The notes under the pieces were generated by a model. The model was given only the letters and a program-made list of their open reading frames with translations, ran no database searches and had not been told where the DNA came from. Below, in pieces: positions 33,601 to 44,320 of a stretch of 64,000 nucleotides of DNA (positions are counted from its first letter, which is position 1; each line of letters starts with the position of its first letter). The DNA is taken from the NCBI GenBank assembly GCA_963680875.1, contig OY804588.1, forward strand, positions 79,632,829 to 79,696,828, in the 5' to 3' direction. This stretch comes from Bathymodiolus brooksi. Taxonomy: Eukaryota > Mollusca > Bivalvia > Mytilida > Modiolidae. The translations under genes and the position numbers were made by a program.

Positions 33601-35392
33601 ATATTCATTTGTTCGTCAAAATTCATGTAATATTATTTACAGACAGAAAGCGCAAGTAACTGACACATTTTATCAAATAAACTTATATCCAGTACATCCT
33701 AGCTTAAGGTAGGAATGTCGAATTGACCTATTATTCTAACAATGATTAGTGGAGCGAGTAGATGTATTCGATTTATTAAAGCAAATATATTGAACGATTA
33801 ATACGACAGGACCATCTTATTAATTACTCAAGAAGAATATTTTTTTCCAGATCTTGCTAACGAGATTTGAATGCCCATAGTGGGTAAACTTTTCTTATTT
33901 CATACACGCTTCCAAAATTCAGTCGACAATATATGAAATAACATTGATAACAATAAAAGGTTGTGAAAGATTATTTAGTCAGGAAATTCTATTTAAAGAG
34001 TCAGTATTCTAGTTCATTATGACATTAAAGGTTTCTTTCTTGATATTTTTAGACATAATTGTATTTTTTTCAGATGGACTAGAGCTATTCTTGGGATTCC
34101 TACGATCTGAGTTTAGTGAGGAAAACTTAGAATTTTGGATCGCATGTGAAGAATTCCGAACCTGCAATGACAGGAATATTGCTACAACAGCACAGAAAAT
34201 TTACAGCGATTTCGTTGTTTCAAAAGCACCAAAAGAGGTAAGAACGAATATATTGTGCTTTATATTATGCATAATTCTATATTACGGAAACTGATGTAAA
34301 ACCACCACACTCTAGAAACGGTTTGGTTTGGTTTTGGTTCATGGTGTTAAACGCAGTTTTCAGTAATATTTCAGTTATATCGTGGCGATCAGATTTATTG
34401 GTGGAGGGAGCCGGAGTACCGCAGATAACCACCGACCTATCGCAAGTCACTGACAAACTTTATTACATAATGTATCGAATACATCTCGTTATGAACGGGG
34501 TTCGAACTCACAACTTTAGTGGTGATAGGCACTGATTACACAGGCAGTTGTAAATCTAAATACCGACGCCCATGCTTTATATTATGCTTAAATCTATTAC
34601 GGAAACTGATGCTAAAACTATCCATACTCTAGAATCCGATTGTCTTAATAATCACGCTTCGGGATTAGAAAACCTACGATCTGAATGCTAAAAAAACATA
34701 TTCAACGGTTAGCAAAAAAGACAGCAGAGCTCGGATGCCAATTTATATAACAGAAGTCCATAAACATAGCAATTCACATTATGACTAAATGGAACATCAT
34801 ATTCGGCATGTTTGAAGAAAATCCTGATATAATGTTGAGGTCTTTTTATTTCTATGTATTTGATTGTGAACACAAAATATCGTATTTAATATGTATTTAT
34901 CCTCCAATCGTATGTGGTTTTGATCTAATAAAGAGTACAAAAAACGTAGATGTCGTAAAACTTATAAAACTGATTCTGATAGCTTTTAATATTTGGTAAG
35001 CTAGTTGTAAACCAGCTCACTTCCGGCTGACAGAAAACAAGCAAGGTATATTTACCCAACTTTCTTATTTAAAATAGAATAGAGCATGTATGGAGAAATG
35101 CGATTTTTTATCATGATAAACACCATATTAATGCAATGTCTTAATGCATATAGTTTATACATGTATGCATTCGGCGACAAACTTCTTGGCACATAACTTT
35201 ATCTCTCTGTTACAGGTTAATTTAGATTCAGACACACGAATGGAGACTGTGTTAGGATTAGACAGTCCATCACGGGAAACATTTGACGTTGCACAACACA
35301 AGATTCAAGCATTGATGGCTAAGGACTCTTACCCAAGGTTTCTGGAATCTGATCTTTATCAATATATATTAGGAAATGTGTCCAAGGTCTGA
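29894..35392 (+). CDS. RGS-domain protein (R4/RGS3-like), five exons
   Basis: Spliced 29894-30601, 31570-31742, 33171-33325, 34074-34237, 35216-35392; 1377 nt, 458 codons and a TGA. RGS proteins act at the inner plasma membrane as GTPase-activating proteins for Gi/Gq alpha subunits, shortening GPCR signals. Residues 1-293 are a charged, Ser-rich region. Residues 295-308 ([14 protein letters not shown]) match the amphipathic membrane-binding helix preceding the RGS box in R4 members. Residues 334-452 are a complete RGS box (starts WSRSLDDLL). Gα-contacting positions known from RGS4 are kept: E362-N363, N402, and D437, S438, R441 in KDSYPRF. Joining across all four introns restores split codons (CT|A Leu, A|AT Asn). 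The long N-terminus resembles RGS3 rather than the short RGS4/RGS8; orthology is inferred from memory of the family. Confidence 0.92.
31570..31742 (+). CDS. RGS protein, coding exon B
   Basis: Acceptor GTTATATTTAG ends at 31569 and donor GTACGT starts at 31743; 173 nt, entry phase 0, exit phase 2 (codon CT|A completed by exon C). Encodes [16 protein letters not shown] at its start, then an acidic Ser/Thr-rich stretch. The first codon is ATG, so an alternative transcript could start here and yield a shorter isoform; no promoter evidence supports this. A second donor at 31747 would break the phase match with exon C. Confidence 0.8.
31780..32050 (-). mobile_element. SINE-A copy in RGS intron B-C
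   Basis: Reversed full copy: tail TTGATTGATTTTTTATGTTT AACGCC, middle CCACCGACCATGGGCAAGCA, head end GAGCCACCCGAGTCC. Starts only ~40 bp after the exon B donor and is antisense to the gene. Confidence 0.9.
32095..32190 (+). repeat. R3 fragment in RGS intron B-C
   Basis: GGCTATCCTCTTTAGGCCAC … TTATTTGGCTTTCCAATCTT … TTGAGCGTACCTGATGATAG. The copy breaks off just after the CTGATGA core. Confidence 0.7.
32475..32732 (+). mobile_element. SINE-A copy in RGS intron B-C
   Basis: Head GGACCCGGGTAGTAGG (12-base internal loss in the A-box region), B box GTGGGTTCGCGCCCGG, tail GTTAAACACCAAAATCAATC. Opposite in orientation to the copy at 31780. Confidence 0.9.
33171..33325 (+). CDS. RGS protein, coding exon C (membrane helix and start of RGS box)
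   Basis: Acceptor TTTATTTCTTTCAG ends at 33170; donor GTAAGG starts at 33326; 155 nt, entry phase 2, exit phase 1. It encodes the basic amphipathic helix [14 protein letters not shown], a linker, and [12 protein letters not shown], the first helix of the RGS box. The open frame continues into the intron to 33378, but homology and the good donor favour splicing at 33325. Confidence 0.93.
34074..34237 (+). CDS. RGS protein, coding exon D (RGS box core)
   Basis: Acceptor GTATTTTTTTCAG ends at 34073; donor GTAAGA starts at 34238; 164 nt, entry phase 1, exit phase 0. Encodes [20 protein letters not shown] followed by WIACEEFR, the most conserved part of RGS boxes, and ends SKAPKE. The Gα-contacting Glu-Asn pair is present. 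Confidence 0.96.
34254..34640. repeat. ~65-bp direct repeats flanking an intronic SINE
   Basis: 34254-34318 (GTGCTTTATATTATGCATAA … ACGGAAACTGATG … ACTCTAGAA) is repeated at 34570-34640 with ~85% identity by eye. The SINE-B at 34330 lies between. Confidence 0.85.
34328..34568 (-). mobile_element. SINE-B copy in RGS intron D-E
   Basis: Reversed: CATGGTGTTAAACGCAGTTT, GGCGATCAGATTTATTGGTG, CGCAAGTCACTGACAAACTT, GGTTCGAACTCACAACTTTA (B box in reverse), then the head. Antisense to the RGS gene. Confidence 0.88.
34641..35215. other. remainder of RGS intron D-E
   Basis: Unique AT-rich intron sequence; the ORF at 34781-34999 has no coding character. Confidence 0.5.
35216..35392 (+). CDS. RGS protein, last coding exon E
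   Basis: Acceptor TCTCTCTGTTACAG ends at 35215; 177 nt including TGA at 35390-35392. Encodes [16 protein letters not shown] … [18 protein letters not shown] and ends ILGNVSKV, the C-terminal half of the RGS box. Almost no tail follows the box. No AATAAA lies within the next ~230 bases. A strong acceptor (CTTCTTTCAG, ending 36532) followed by GTAGCGGAATAA could give an alternative last exon, but the donor it would need (GTCTGA) is weak. Confidence 0.95.
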   Translation, partial: VNLDSDTRMETVLGLDSPSRETFDVAQHKIQALMAKDSYPRFLESDLYQYILGNVSKV

Positions 35393-35621
35393 TTCTGTAC
35401 GACCATGTTTGTCTACATTTGACGAGATGAGGAATTGTCTACGGTTTTAATTCTGACCCTCCTTTTGAATTAAGCTTTTAAATACACATTTATAAATACA
35501 TGTACATTTACCAAAGATGACAGAATGGTGTTTGAATTATTCTATGAATACATTCGTTTGAGTCAAGGAATTGGTACCATAAATTGGATACGAATTAAGA
35601 TTCATATTATTAGGTAAGTTA

Positions 35622-35870
35622 TATATTGGTTAGTTGGTCTATAGTATTTATCGCTACTTTCAACAGCATTTCAGTTATATCGTGGCGGACGGTTTTATTG
35701 GTGGAGGAAACCGGGGTACTCGGAGAAAACCACCGACCTATAGCAAGTCACTGTCAAACTTTATCACATTATGTTGTATCGAGTACACTTCGCCGTGTGC
35801 AAGATTCTAAGTCAGAACTGTAGTGGTGATAGGCACTGATTACACATGTAGTTGTAAATCCAATTACCAT
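35622..35870 (-). mobile_element. SINE-B copy
   Basis: Reversed: TATAGTATTTATCGCTACTT, GGCGGACGGTTTTATTGGTG, TAGCAAGTCACTGTCAAACT, then AAGATTCTAAGTCAGAACTG and GTTGTAAATCCAATTACCAT. Confidence 0.85.
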
Positions 35871-36104
35871 ATGATCACTTATTAATTGATGCAAAATAGA
35901 TAAAATTGTCATGAATATCAGCCAAATTATTGAATAATTGAGCACACCATGTGACACGCCTTTGGATACCTATATACTAATAATAAGCATAATTAATGAA
36001 TTATCGTTTCATAACTGTGAATGATATTCATTTTCAGAACATAATAGGAGGTGGGTTTGCTCCGATTTTACATTTTGTCTATATATATTATATACAGCAA
36101 CTGA

Positions 36105-36275
36105 GTTCACCCCCAGTTTTTAGTGGAGTTCGTGTTACTCGATCTTTAGTTTTATATGTATGTTTTGTAGATCGTTGTTTGTCCTTTTGTACTTTTTCTT
36201 TTGGCCATTGTGTTGTCTGTTCTTCTTCGATATACGGATTCTGATTTCTCCTTTGGTATCTTCAAACTCTTCTAA
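36105..36275 (+). repeat. R1 copy
   Basis: CTGAGTTCACCCCCAGTTTT, TAGTGGAGTTCGTGTTACTC, TTTTGTAGATCGTTGTTTGT and CTCCTTTGGTATCTTCAAAC. A good example of the family. Confidence 0.9.
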
Positions 36276-37249
36276 AGATCATAAATGAGGAAAGAAAAAA
36301 AAACATCAGAAAAGTAATAAAGTTTAATCATAGAAATGGAGGCAAAATCGATACTGTTTTTTTTTAACATTATGTCATGTCGTTTGTTGTGTTGTTGTTT
36401 TTCTCGTTTTTCATTTATTCATATAACTTCAATCAACCAATAAAAACCACATTTCTTACTCAGATCAATTTAATTCATTAATCGTGTTTCATATGTTCAT
36501 AAAACATTAATCTAAATCCTTTCTTCTTTCAGGTAGCGGAATAAATTTATCGGTCTACCAATCAAATACAAAGATCAAAGCAGAAAAAAAAATCCTTTCA
36601 AATGACAATTGTATCTAGAGATGTAAAACCTATTATACACGATATCCATTCACAATAATCTATGAAGCTAGCAACATTTATTGGACAAACAAAATAATAC
36701 GGAAAGACTGGAAAACAGTTGACTAGAATACACATTCTAAACCTGTATTTTTACAAAACAAATAATCTTGAAAAGTTTGAAACAATTTTATTCTGCTCTG
36801 AGAAACAGATATAACATTGTATGGTCATATGCATGATTTAATATATATTATAAGCAGGGCTGGATTACGACATTCTGGGACCCCTAGGATAACGAAATTA
36901 TCGGGGCTCCCCAGACGGAGCCACCCTATAACTCGACCGCACTCGTCTTGAAGTTTTTGAAGCGATATTTACATAGTTGGAAGTAAACTTATTACAAATT
37001 CTTTAAATAAACTTACTTAAGGGACCATAGGCTGCAGCCGATGCCAGCATATAGGATAGTCCAGCTTGGATTGCAAATTTAAACAAAACATGATCCAAAT
37101 CATATTCTTTTGTTGCGTCTAGTATTATTTCGACGATTGACTTCATGCGCTTTTCCTTGTATGCACAACTCTTGGGTCTGTATCTTTTAATCACAAATTT
37201 CAATTCTTTTGAAAAGTATACATTTCAAACCTGTTGCCAAATATGAATA
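36276..37249. other. unassigned DNA downstream of the RGS gene
   Basis: 36850-36940 holds GC-richer sequence (GGGACCCCTAGG … GGGGCTCCCCAGACGGAG) resembling a worn transposon end. An antisense ORF at 37003-37203 has no recognised domain. Confidence 0.4.
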
Positions 37250-37254
37250 ATATA

Positions 37255-37425
37255 GATAGTACTTTTACACGTATACTTCGAACTTGGTGTACTCGATACA
37301 ATGTGATAAAGTTTGTCAGTGACTTGCGGCTGGTCGGTGCGTTTCTCTGGGTACTCCGGTTTCATCCATCAATAAAACTGACCACCACAAAATGTACGAA
37401 ATACTGTTTAAAGTGGCGTTAAACG
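37255..37425 (+). mobile_element. SINE-B fragment
   Basis: TTGGTGTACTCGATACAATG … TTGTCAGTGACTTGCGGCTG … ACTCCGGTTTCATCCATCAA … AAGTGGCGTTAAACGTC. Confidence 0.8.
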
Positions 37426-37429
37426 TCAT

Positions 37430-38640
37430 AATTCCCCAGAACTTTGAAGAATTACATTACGTAGCATAAACGAACGGTGTCACGATATGCAAAATGATAC
37501 AGTTTTTTGAAACCTGTTTCCCATCGATTATGCTTTATGCAAATTAACACCGGAATATTTTTTTATGGATTTAAAGCAACCGCATTGACTTCGAAAATCA
37601 AATTCAAATGAGCATTTTAAAACACAAATGTACTATCCTGAATCAAGCTCTGCTCTGTGTTTGTCATTCTTTGTGACGTACCTTAATAGTAAGCCGGCCA
37701 AAGGACTCTGATTCAATATATATTTTGATATAATTTTGCAATTTCATATTTTATCATGCATTCTTTAATATTATATTAATATTTTAATATAGGTTGCTTA
37801 GATTACACTGAAATATGTTAAATACTAAAAAAGTGCTAGTTTTATTAAGCATTTGATGTGTACATATTTTATTTTTATAATTATAGGAAATATTATGTAT
37901 TTATTATGCATGTGAAAACAAAGTCATTCCATATCATTTAGATTTTTTCCCGTTAGAACCCTTATTCCATTATTTTTTGTATTGTTCTTTGATTTAAAAG
38001 AATATTCAGTGTATATATTGATATTTAAGGGAAAAACAACAATGTATTATATATAAATAACATTTTTATTTTAAATCCTAATATGTAAAAATAATTTTCT
38101 ATATTTTTTCTACAAACTTTGAGACTTTCCCCCTTAAGCACTCCATTCCATTGCAATTATATTTATATTTTCTTACATTATGCACAATAAAATATTGAAA
38201 TTCAAATTTTGCTCGTCTTGTCCTTTATTTTACCTTTACAATTGTAATTCGCTTTCATACAAACCTGAATTTCAATGATAGACACCAGAAACCCGTTACA
38301 AACAGCATGGACAAGTACTGGAATACATCAGAATATAATTACGCTTAAATTCTCTATAAACAGAAATGAAACGACAAACAAAGCATACGATGCTGTCAGA
38401 ACAGTTAAACAATTTAACTGAAATATTACAGAAACTGAAGCGACATAGATACAGCCAGCATACTTATACACGACCATTCACTTTCCTGTCTTAGTTACAA
38501 CTACTCCAACCAAAATTGTCGGGATTAAGCAAATTGTATGGCCTCAAATCTCCCTTTTGTTGAAATGATACGATCATGTAAATGTTTTGAACATATGAGT
38601 AAAACGCCTTCCCCACTCGACTGGATAAACAGCGATGCTG
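37430..38640. other. unassigned DNA, ~1.2 kb
   Basis: Very AT-rich; no gene, RNA or repeat family recognised. Confidence 0.45.
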
Positions 38641-38649
38641 AACTTTATA

Positions 38650-38740
38650 TAGTAAAACCTGTCTAAACCGGACCCCTTTGGGACTGAAAAATTTGTTCAG
38701 CTTAGACAGGTGTTTGGTTTACACAGGTTCAAATTACATA
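38650..38740. repeat. short dispersed-type repeat (ACCTGTCTAAACCGG)
   Basis: AAACCTGTCTAAACCGGACC … CTTAGACAGGTGTTTGGTTT ACACAGG. It has partial inverted symmetry (CCTGTCTAA/TTAGACAGG) and the look of a widely spread invertebrate repeat, but there is a single copy here. Confidence 0.45.
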
Positions 38741-38751
38741 GACATTTAGTA

Positions 38752-38935
38752 GATGGGATTGTAATGTCTGTTTGGATTTCGAATCTCGATCAGGGCGAGG
38801 TGTACAACATTATGTAATGTCAGTAAATTGCGACAGGTCGGTAATTTTCCCCGGGTCCTCCGGTTTCCTCCACCAATAAAACTGACCACCATGATATCAC
38901 TGTAATATTGTTGAAAGTGGCGTTAAGCACAAAAA
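38752..38935 (+). mobile_element. SINE-B copy
   Basis: TTTCGAATCTCGATCAGGGC GAGGTGTAC … GACAGGTCGG … ACCATGATATCACTGTAATA … GTGGCGTTAAGCAC. Head partly missing. Confidence 0.85.
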
Positions 38936-39149
38936 AAATCAACCATCTAACTATAACCACACATTAAGACCACAGTGGATTGCTTTATGAGGCGTTCAGA
39001 ACTGTGCGTTGTTCCGTATTGTGAATGTCTGTATTTTTATTACATTTATTGGTTATTCACCTTTGTCTGAACAGATGTTTGTATAGAACGACACGAGAAG
39101 CATTAACATTGGATTTGGTCATATGTGATTGAACAATATAAATTACAAA

Positions 39150-39415
39150 CATAAGAAGAGTTTGAAGATACCAAAGGGAGGTAATCAGAATCTGTAAATC
39201 GAAGGACAGACAACACAATGACCAAAAGAAAAAAGGACAAAGGGACAAACAACGATCTACAAGAAGAATTTGAAGATACCAAAGGGAGGTAATCAGAATC
39301 TGTAAATCGAAGGACAGACAACACAATGTCCAAAAGAAAAAGGACAAAGGGACAACAACGATCTACAAAATATACATATAAAACTAAAGATCGAGTAACA
39401 TGAACCCCACTATAA
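39150..39415 (-). repeat. R1 copy with duplicated end
   Basis: The terminal ~107 bp of R1 (AGAGTTTGAAGATACCAAAG … AACAACGATCTACAA) occurs twice in tandem (39152-39258 and 39259-39365). The single remaining part follows (AGATCGAGTAACATGAACCC). Confidence 0.88.
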
Positions 39416-39940
39416 CCGTACGTCATTTTAACATGACTGCGTCGCTTTCTATTGCGTTGTGGTTGTTGATCACACCTTTTGACTTTACATATATATGCAC
39501 TTATACAACAACAAAGACACATGTCACAAAGAAATAATAAAACTAGAATACTATTTGAAATCAATGTTCAATATCGATACACTTTACATGAATGCTCCAG
39601 CATATCATTTCTTCCAGCTTCATTGGAGTAGTCTAAATATAGAACAATACGTCCACATTGCAGACCTTGGTTTGCTTAATAAATCCCGTGAGCGTTTTTC
39701 TCAGCGCGATTGTGTTGCTGTTGGAATATAATAAAACAATCTATACCATTACACAATTCACTTGTCAGTTCTATTGTGGTTGTCAGTGGACGAAACCCAG
39801 TAGACTGAAAATAAATGACCTCCATGTCCCTAAAAAACGAACATTATTTATACTTTAAGCATATTTTATTGTCAAACAAATACAGACAAAGGATTAGACA
39901 CAAGTAATAAACTTACAAGGTCTTCTCCGAACATTATTAT
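39416..39940. other. unassigned DNA
   Basis: No gene or repeat recognised; ORFs here are short and overlapping. Confidence 0.45.
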
Positions 39941-39944
39941 ATTA

Positions 39945-40065
39945 AGCTGTATCGAGTACATTACGTCATGGGCGGACTTCGAGCTCAAAACTTATTTTGT
40001 AAATAGCACTGTTATGCCAGGTACCACAATCTCAACTACCATGCGATTGCGGCAACGACGCCCTA
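39945..40065 (-). mobile_element. SINE-B head fragment
   Basis: Reversed head only: ATCGAGTACATTACGTCATG, TTCGAGCTCAAAACTTATTT and TACCATGCGATTGCGGCAAC GACGCC. Confidence 0.65.
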
Positions 40066-40307
40066 ATCTGAATGTTATTCTCCGTGATCTGATAGAAAAA
40101 TTAATAGTTAAATAGCTATAGTTATTAAAGCGATGTTTTAGCAAAAGACCAATAACATTATAAAATACAGTAAAAAAAAAAGCCCGGAAGAAAACTGAAC
40201 ACCAGTGTAGCATGATGGAATATATGAATAATAATTATGGTGACGAACACTCTTCACAATATACCAGAATTGAGAGAAGACTGCGAATTTCCATATTGTA
40301 TTAACAC

Positions 40308-40525
40308 GACAGGTGCCACTAGTGGAGCAGGAAATGCATACCGGAGCAACTGGGTTCCCCCGGTGTTTAGTGGGGTTCGCGTTACTCGATCTTTAGTTTT
40401 CTGTGTGTTGCTTTGCAGGTCGTTGTTTGTCCTTTTGTCCTTTTTCTTTTGACCATTGTGTTGTTTGTCCTTCTTCGATTTACGGATAATGATTACCCCT
40501 TTGCTGTCTTCAAACTCATCTTAGA
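40308..40525 (+). repeat. R1 copy
   Basis: GACAGGTGCCACTAGTGGAG CAGGAAATGC … GGGTTCCCCCGGTGTTTAGT … CCTTTGCTGTCTTCAAACTC. Confidence 0.9.
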
Positions 40526-40635
40526 CAATCTTTGCAAATGTTATAAATACGTAAACCTCCTATTTGTAGCCTCATATTCCTCCTCAGCAATCAGAGATTC
40601 TTATATTGAAAATCAATTTAATGACCTTGTAATTA

Positions 40636-40815
40636 AGGTAATGTTACTGCTGTTGCAATGTGCATCAATCGAAAGCTTTGCTACTAATACAATCTGCATC
40701 AATCGAACGCTTTGTTACTAATAAATAGGAAATTGACACAGGTAATGCTACTGATGCTAGAATATCTTTTCAATAGAAAGCTTTCGTCCTAATGAATAGA
40801 ACATCGACACAGATG
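40636..40815. repeat. imperfect tandem repeats (GCATCAATCGAAAGCTTT)
   Basis: GTAATG.TACTG, TGCATCAATCGAA.GCTTTG and ATAGGAAATTGACACAG-type blocks recur two to three times. No function evident. Confidence 0.65.
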
Positions 40816-41117
40816 AGGTGCTTAATATTATAACAAAAACCAATGAACAGAAGTAAATATATTAAATGTTCCACATTGTTAAGCGATTGCCACAGAGCTA
40901 AAATAATAACATGAACATTTGTGTTTGAAGTTGTGGCTGAGTACAACGGGCTTACTTGTAATATATCTAGTGAACAAACATTTACTGGTTTGTTAGGTTA
41001 ATTGATTCCTAAAGCCACTTTCAATACTTTTTTCCAGTTCTATCAATAATTGGTAAATTCTCTCTTCGATCTTTACATGCCATATCATATACAGCCAAGC
41101 CAACATAGTGATTTCAT

Positions 41118-41495
41118 ATTTACATTATTTATGTTGGTTTGGGTATAGTAGTGTCCAACACATATTATGTTGGAGGTCCGGGTGGCTCAATGAGTTAGGT
41201 AGTAGGATTACTTAACAACTCATACAAGCCTATCACCGATACGGCGTGGGTTCGCGCCCGGTAAAAGGTGCACTCGACTCGCAGCCGGAAGTCATAAAGC
41301 TTACCAGTTGCTTGTCCGTGGTCAGTGGTTCTGTCCGGGTACTCTGGCTTCTTCCACCACTAAAACTGGTCTCCATGATATAGCTGAAATATTGCTGAAA
41401 GTGGCGTTAAACTCCAAAAATCAAAATCAATCATATTTACATTATTTGTGTTTGCTTGGGAATAGCGTTGTCCAGCACATATTGTGTTGTGTTTT
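41118..41495. repeat. ~60-bp direct repeats flanking a SINE
   Basis: 41118-41171 (TCATATTTACATTATTTATG … TAGTGTCCAACACATATT) is repeated at 41432-41490 with a handful of differences (GTTGTCCAGCACATATTG). The SINE-A lies exactly between them. Confidence 0.88.
41172..41431 (+). mobile_element. SINE-A copy
   Basis: GGTCCGGGTGGCTCAATGAG, B box GTGGGTTCGCGCCCGG (followed directly by a deletion of the TTTGTAAATTAC block), GGTCAGTGGTTCTGTCCGGG, tail GTGGCGTTAAACTCCAAAAA. Confidence 0.92.
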
Positions 41496-41499
41496 TGCT

Positions 41500-42700
41500 T
41501 TGTTTATCTTCGTCTATGTTGATAGTTTCTTTGGATTCTCTATCGTTTCATTGATTTCTAGGTGTAACTATTTGACGGATGATACTGACGTCGCATTGAC
41601 AAAACTTCGAGAAACATACTCGTATTGATATGTTTTGAAATGGACTTCTGATCTCATTGATGAGCAGCAGTCGTATTCGTTGCCAAATCATAAATTTTTG
41701 CAACAAACCACATCAACAACAGTGTATACAAAATACATTTATAATCATGGCAGTAAGGCTTTTTGGTGGATGACACCAATGTACCATGAGAACATAACAG
41801 AACAGTCTCGGTTGCTGTTAAACTCCAGTTTGTTCTGGATTTATCACTTTTGATTGCCCCTTATGCATTCTGTAACGTTTATTCGACATTATTAATATCG
41901 TGATTAGTTTCGCTTCTGATTTCTTTGAATTACGGTATTTACAAAGGAGTCAATACAATTGTTTTGAAATATTTTGAAATGTATGATGTTCATTTTAAAT
42001 AGACTTGTTAAGACATGACGTGATCCAGAATCATTTTCAAACTGTCACAGCTTTTGTACAAAGATATATTGCAAAAAATATCGAAACACCCCGAAAAGCA
42101 CCAATCCAAATATGATGTAAATAAATATTTGTATTACCAAATATCTACGCACAAACAATTACTAAGTGAGAACAAGAATACATAACTCTCCAAAATTGAC
42201 CCAACCTTGTCCATGTATAGGTTTTTTAACCGACAGAATGTGTCATGATTTTCCAATATTATTTTCTCCAATGATGATAAAACTATGCTTAATGTATAGC
42301 ATACCATATTATCTACCCCCATGAGATTTGCGGCCATTGAAAAAATTTAATTATCTCCCCTGTCTAGTACAACAACTTCCTTTTTAACGAATTACAAAAC
42401 AATGCGGTCTATTTGTTGATTGAATAGAATGAGTACAGTAATACGGAGTCAGTGGGGTTTTGTTGTTTGAATGTTCGCGAGGGTAAGTAGTTCATTGTAA
42501 ATGTTGTGTACTGAAACATTGTGTATATTGAATCATGTATGTATAAACCTGTTCTTGGAAAAATAAACAAATTACAAAAAAAGTAGTTCATGTAGATGTT
42601 GTTAGCTGTATTGCTGACCAGTCCCAAGTACCTTTATTTTTAATGGTTTTCCCATACACAAAAAGTCACTTAGTTTTTACCAACTGCATATAACTATGTT
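41500..42700. other. mostly unassigned DNA
   Basis: 41480-41560 keeps a faint R1-variant trace (TGTTTATCTTCGTCTATGTT GATAGTTTC). The remainder shows no gene or RNA. Confidence 0.45.
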
Positions 42701-42711
42701 AATTATTAGAA

Positions 42712-42925
42712 AAGTTTAGAATATACCAAAGGGGTAATCAGAAGCGTAAAGTAAAGGAAAGTCAAAACTATGGCCAAAGAAAAAAGGACAGAATATACAG
42801 AATCGACGACAAAACACTACATAGATAGCTAAGTAGTGAGAAAGCTGCACCTCTCTAAAACTAGGAGTGAACTCAGGTGCTCCGATATGGCTAGAATTTT
42901 CTACTCAACTATTGGCAACTGTCGT
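42712..42925 (-). repeat. R1 copy
   Basis: AGAATATACCAAAGGGGTAA … GGAGTGAACTCAGGTGCTCC … GCAACTGTCGTGCTAC. Substantially diverged. Confidence 0.75.
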
Positions 42926-43379
42926 GCTACCAGGAAAACGGCAAAGATATAACCTGATATTGAAAGCGTGCTAGAAAATCGATACTGATATAGCTAAGTG
43001 CGTAAAAAAAAAGAAAGATGAAAACACCACACCTTCAAAACAGATAAAAAAAACTAATATGAAAATCGCACATATAACAACATACATATAACGTGCCCTC
43101 TCTACAAAAAACCGCAGTAAACAGGATCTTATTGATCAACGCATTTTAATAGTGTTTTTATTGAATCGCACGAATATTAATGAATTTATAATTATGTTTC
43201 TAATATTTGCTTAAACATTAGTGTTATTAATATATAATCAAATTAGAAATCTCACTGGAATAGTTGTTGATCGAATCGTTGTTATTTTAACTTGTTTTTC
43301 TGTTGTTTCATTACAATTGTTTTTTTTGTTTGCTAGGTCAGTGCATTCCTTATTCAATTACAAGATTAACAAATACGTT

Positions 43380-43490
43380 CTGCATAGAGATCGTTGTTTG
43401 TCCTTTTTTGCCATTGTGTTGTCAGTCCTTCCTCTATTTACGGATTCTGAGTTATCATCTGATTGGTATCTTCAAACTCTTCTTCTGATT
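43380..43490 (+). repeat. R1 terminal fragment
   Basis: GCATAGAGATCGTTGTTTGT … TTTGCCATTGTGTTGTCAGT … TGGTATCTTCAAACTCTTCT. Confidence 0.8.
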
Positions 43491-43975
43491 AATTCCAATG
43501 ATATATTAATGATATTCGAACCCACCGCTTTTCATAAGAACCTAAGCCTATCATGACCAACCGCAAATATATAAGTAATACAAAATATGTCGACGCACAC
43601 TGGAACTAACAAGACTACCCATTTTAACAGAAATGCCAACAAAATAAACAATGGTATTACAATACAGGATCAGTAAATGAAAGTAGTTAACATTTGCACA
43701 ATGTGTAGCACATTATCTTAGGCACATCTTCATATATAATTATATCCATACTAGTACGTTAGAAATCCTTTTAATGAGTCTTAATAAACATCAACGAGCA
43801 TGTCATCGCTAGCGACATCTAGAGCAAACATTTCCATCCTTGACGTTCTGTTCGTTTTCATCTCCATTTGCTGGGTATGGGGATTATGTTATATGAATGC
43901 TATTTGTATTTTTTTTTTACATATACTGGTGTTCAAAGCGATTGCCATATCATATTATGTTTCTGTCGTATAACA
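43491..43975. other. unassigned DNA
   Basis: Nothing recognised. Confidence 0.4.
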
Positions 43976-44069
43976 GTAGCACGGCGGGTGTCACTAATGG
44001 AGCAGGAACGTTTTACCCTCAAATAATACAGGGGTTCATCCCGTTCATGTTTGTCAATCATTTGTTTTC

Positions 44070-44320
44070 TGTCGAGTGGTTTTACCAAGTCAGGGTCATT
44101 ACGGTTTTCACAGTTTTCCGTTGTTGACTGATTTGTCTGTTTATAAACTTATGAGTTTTGACTTTTCCTTTGGAAGATTGTTCGGAGTTCGGTAATTTTG
44201 TTATTACCCTTATTTAGCTCATTGTTTGTCCTCCTGTTCTTTTTTCTTTTCGGTGATTGCTTTGACTGTTCTTTTTTATAATTACGCTTTGAAAACCATT
44301 TGGTATCATCAAAGGTTTTC
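44070..44320 (+). repeat. R2 3' end followed by an R1 fragment
   Basis: 44085-44217 is the R2 terminal half (CCAAGTCAGGGTCATTACGG … GTTATTACCCTTATTTAG). It is joined directly to R1 sequence (TTGTTTGTCCTCCTGTTC … CCATTTGGTATCATCAAAGG). Just upstream, 43980-44035 carries R1 start sequence (GGCGGGTGTCACTAATGGAG CAGGAACG). R2 thus appears to sit within an R1 copy. Confidence 0.7.

Noticed and set aside
34781..34999. 72-codon ORF in the last RGS intron as an extra exon
   Set aside because: Splicing D to E restores an uninterrupted RGS box, leaving no room for it.
37003..37203. Antisense 66-codon ORF as a transposase fragment
   Set aside because: It had the look of an hAT-related remnant, but I could not match any motif with confidence.
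39057..39564. 153-codon minus-strand ORF
   Set aside because: Lies over a tandemly duplicated R1 end; its repeated residues reflect the duplication.
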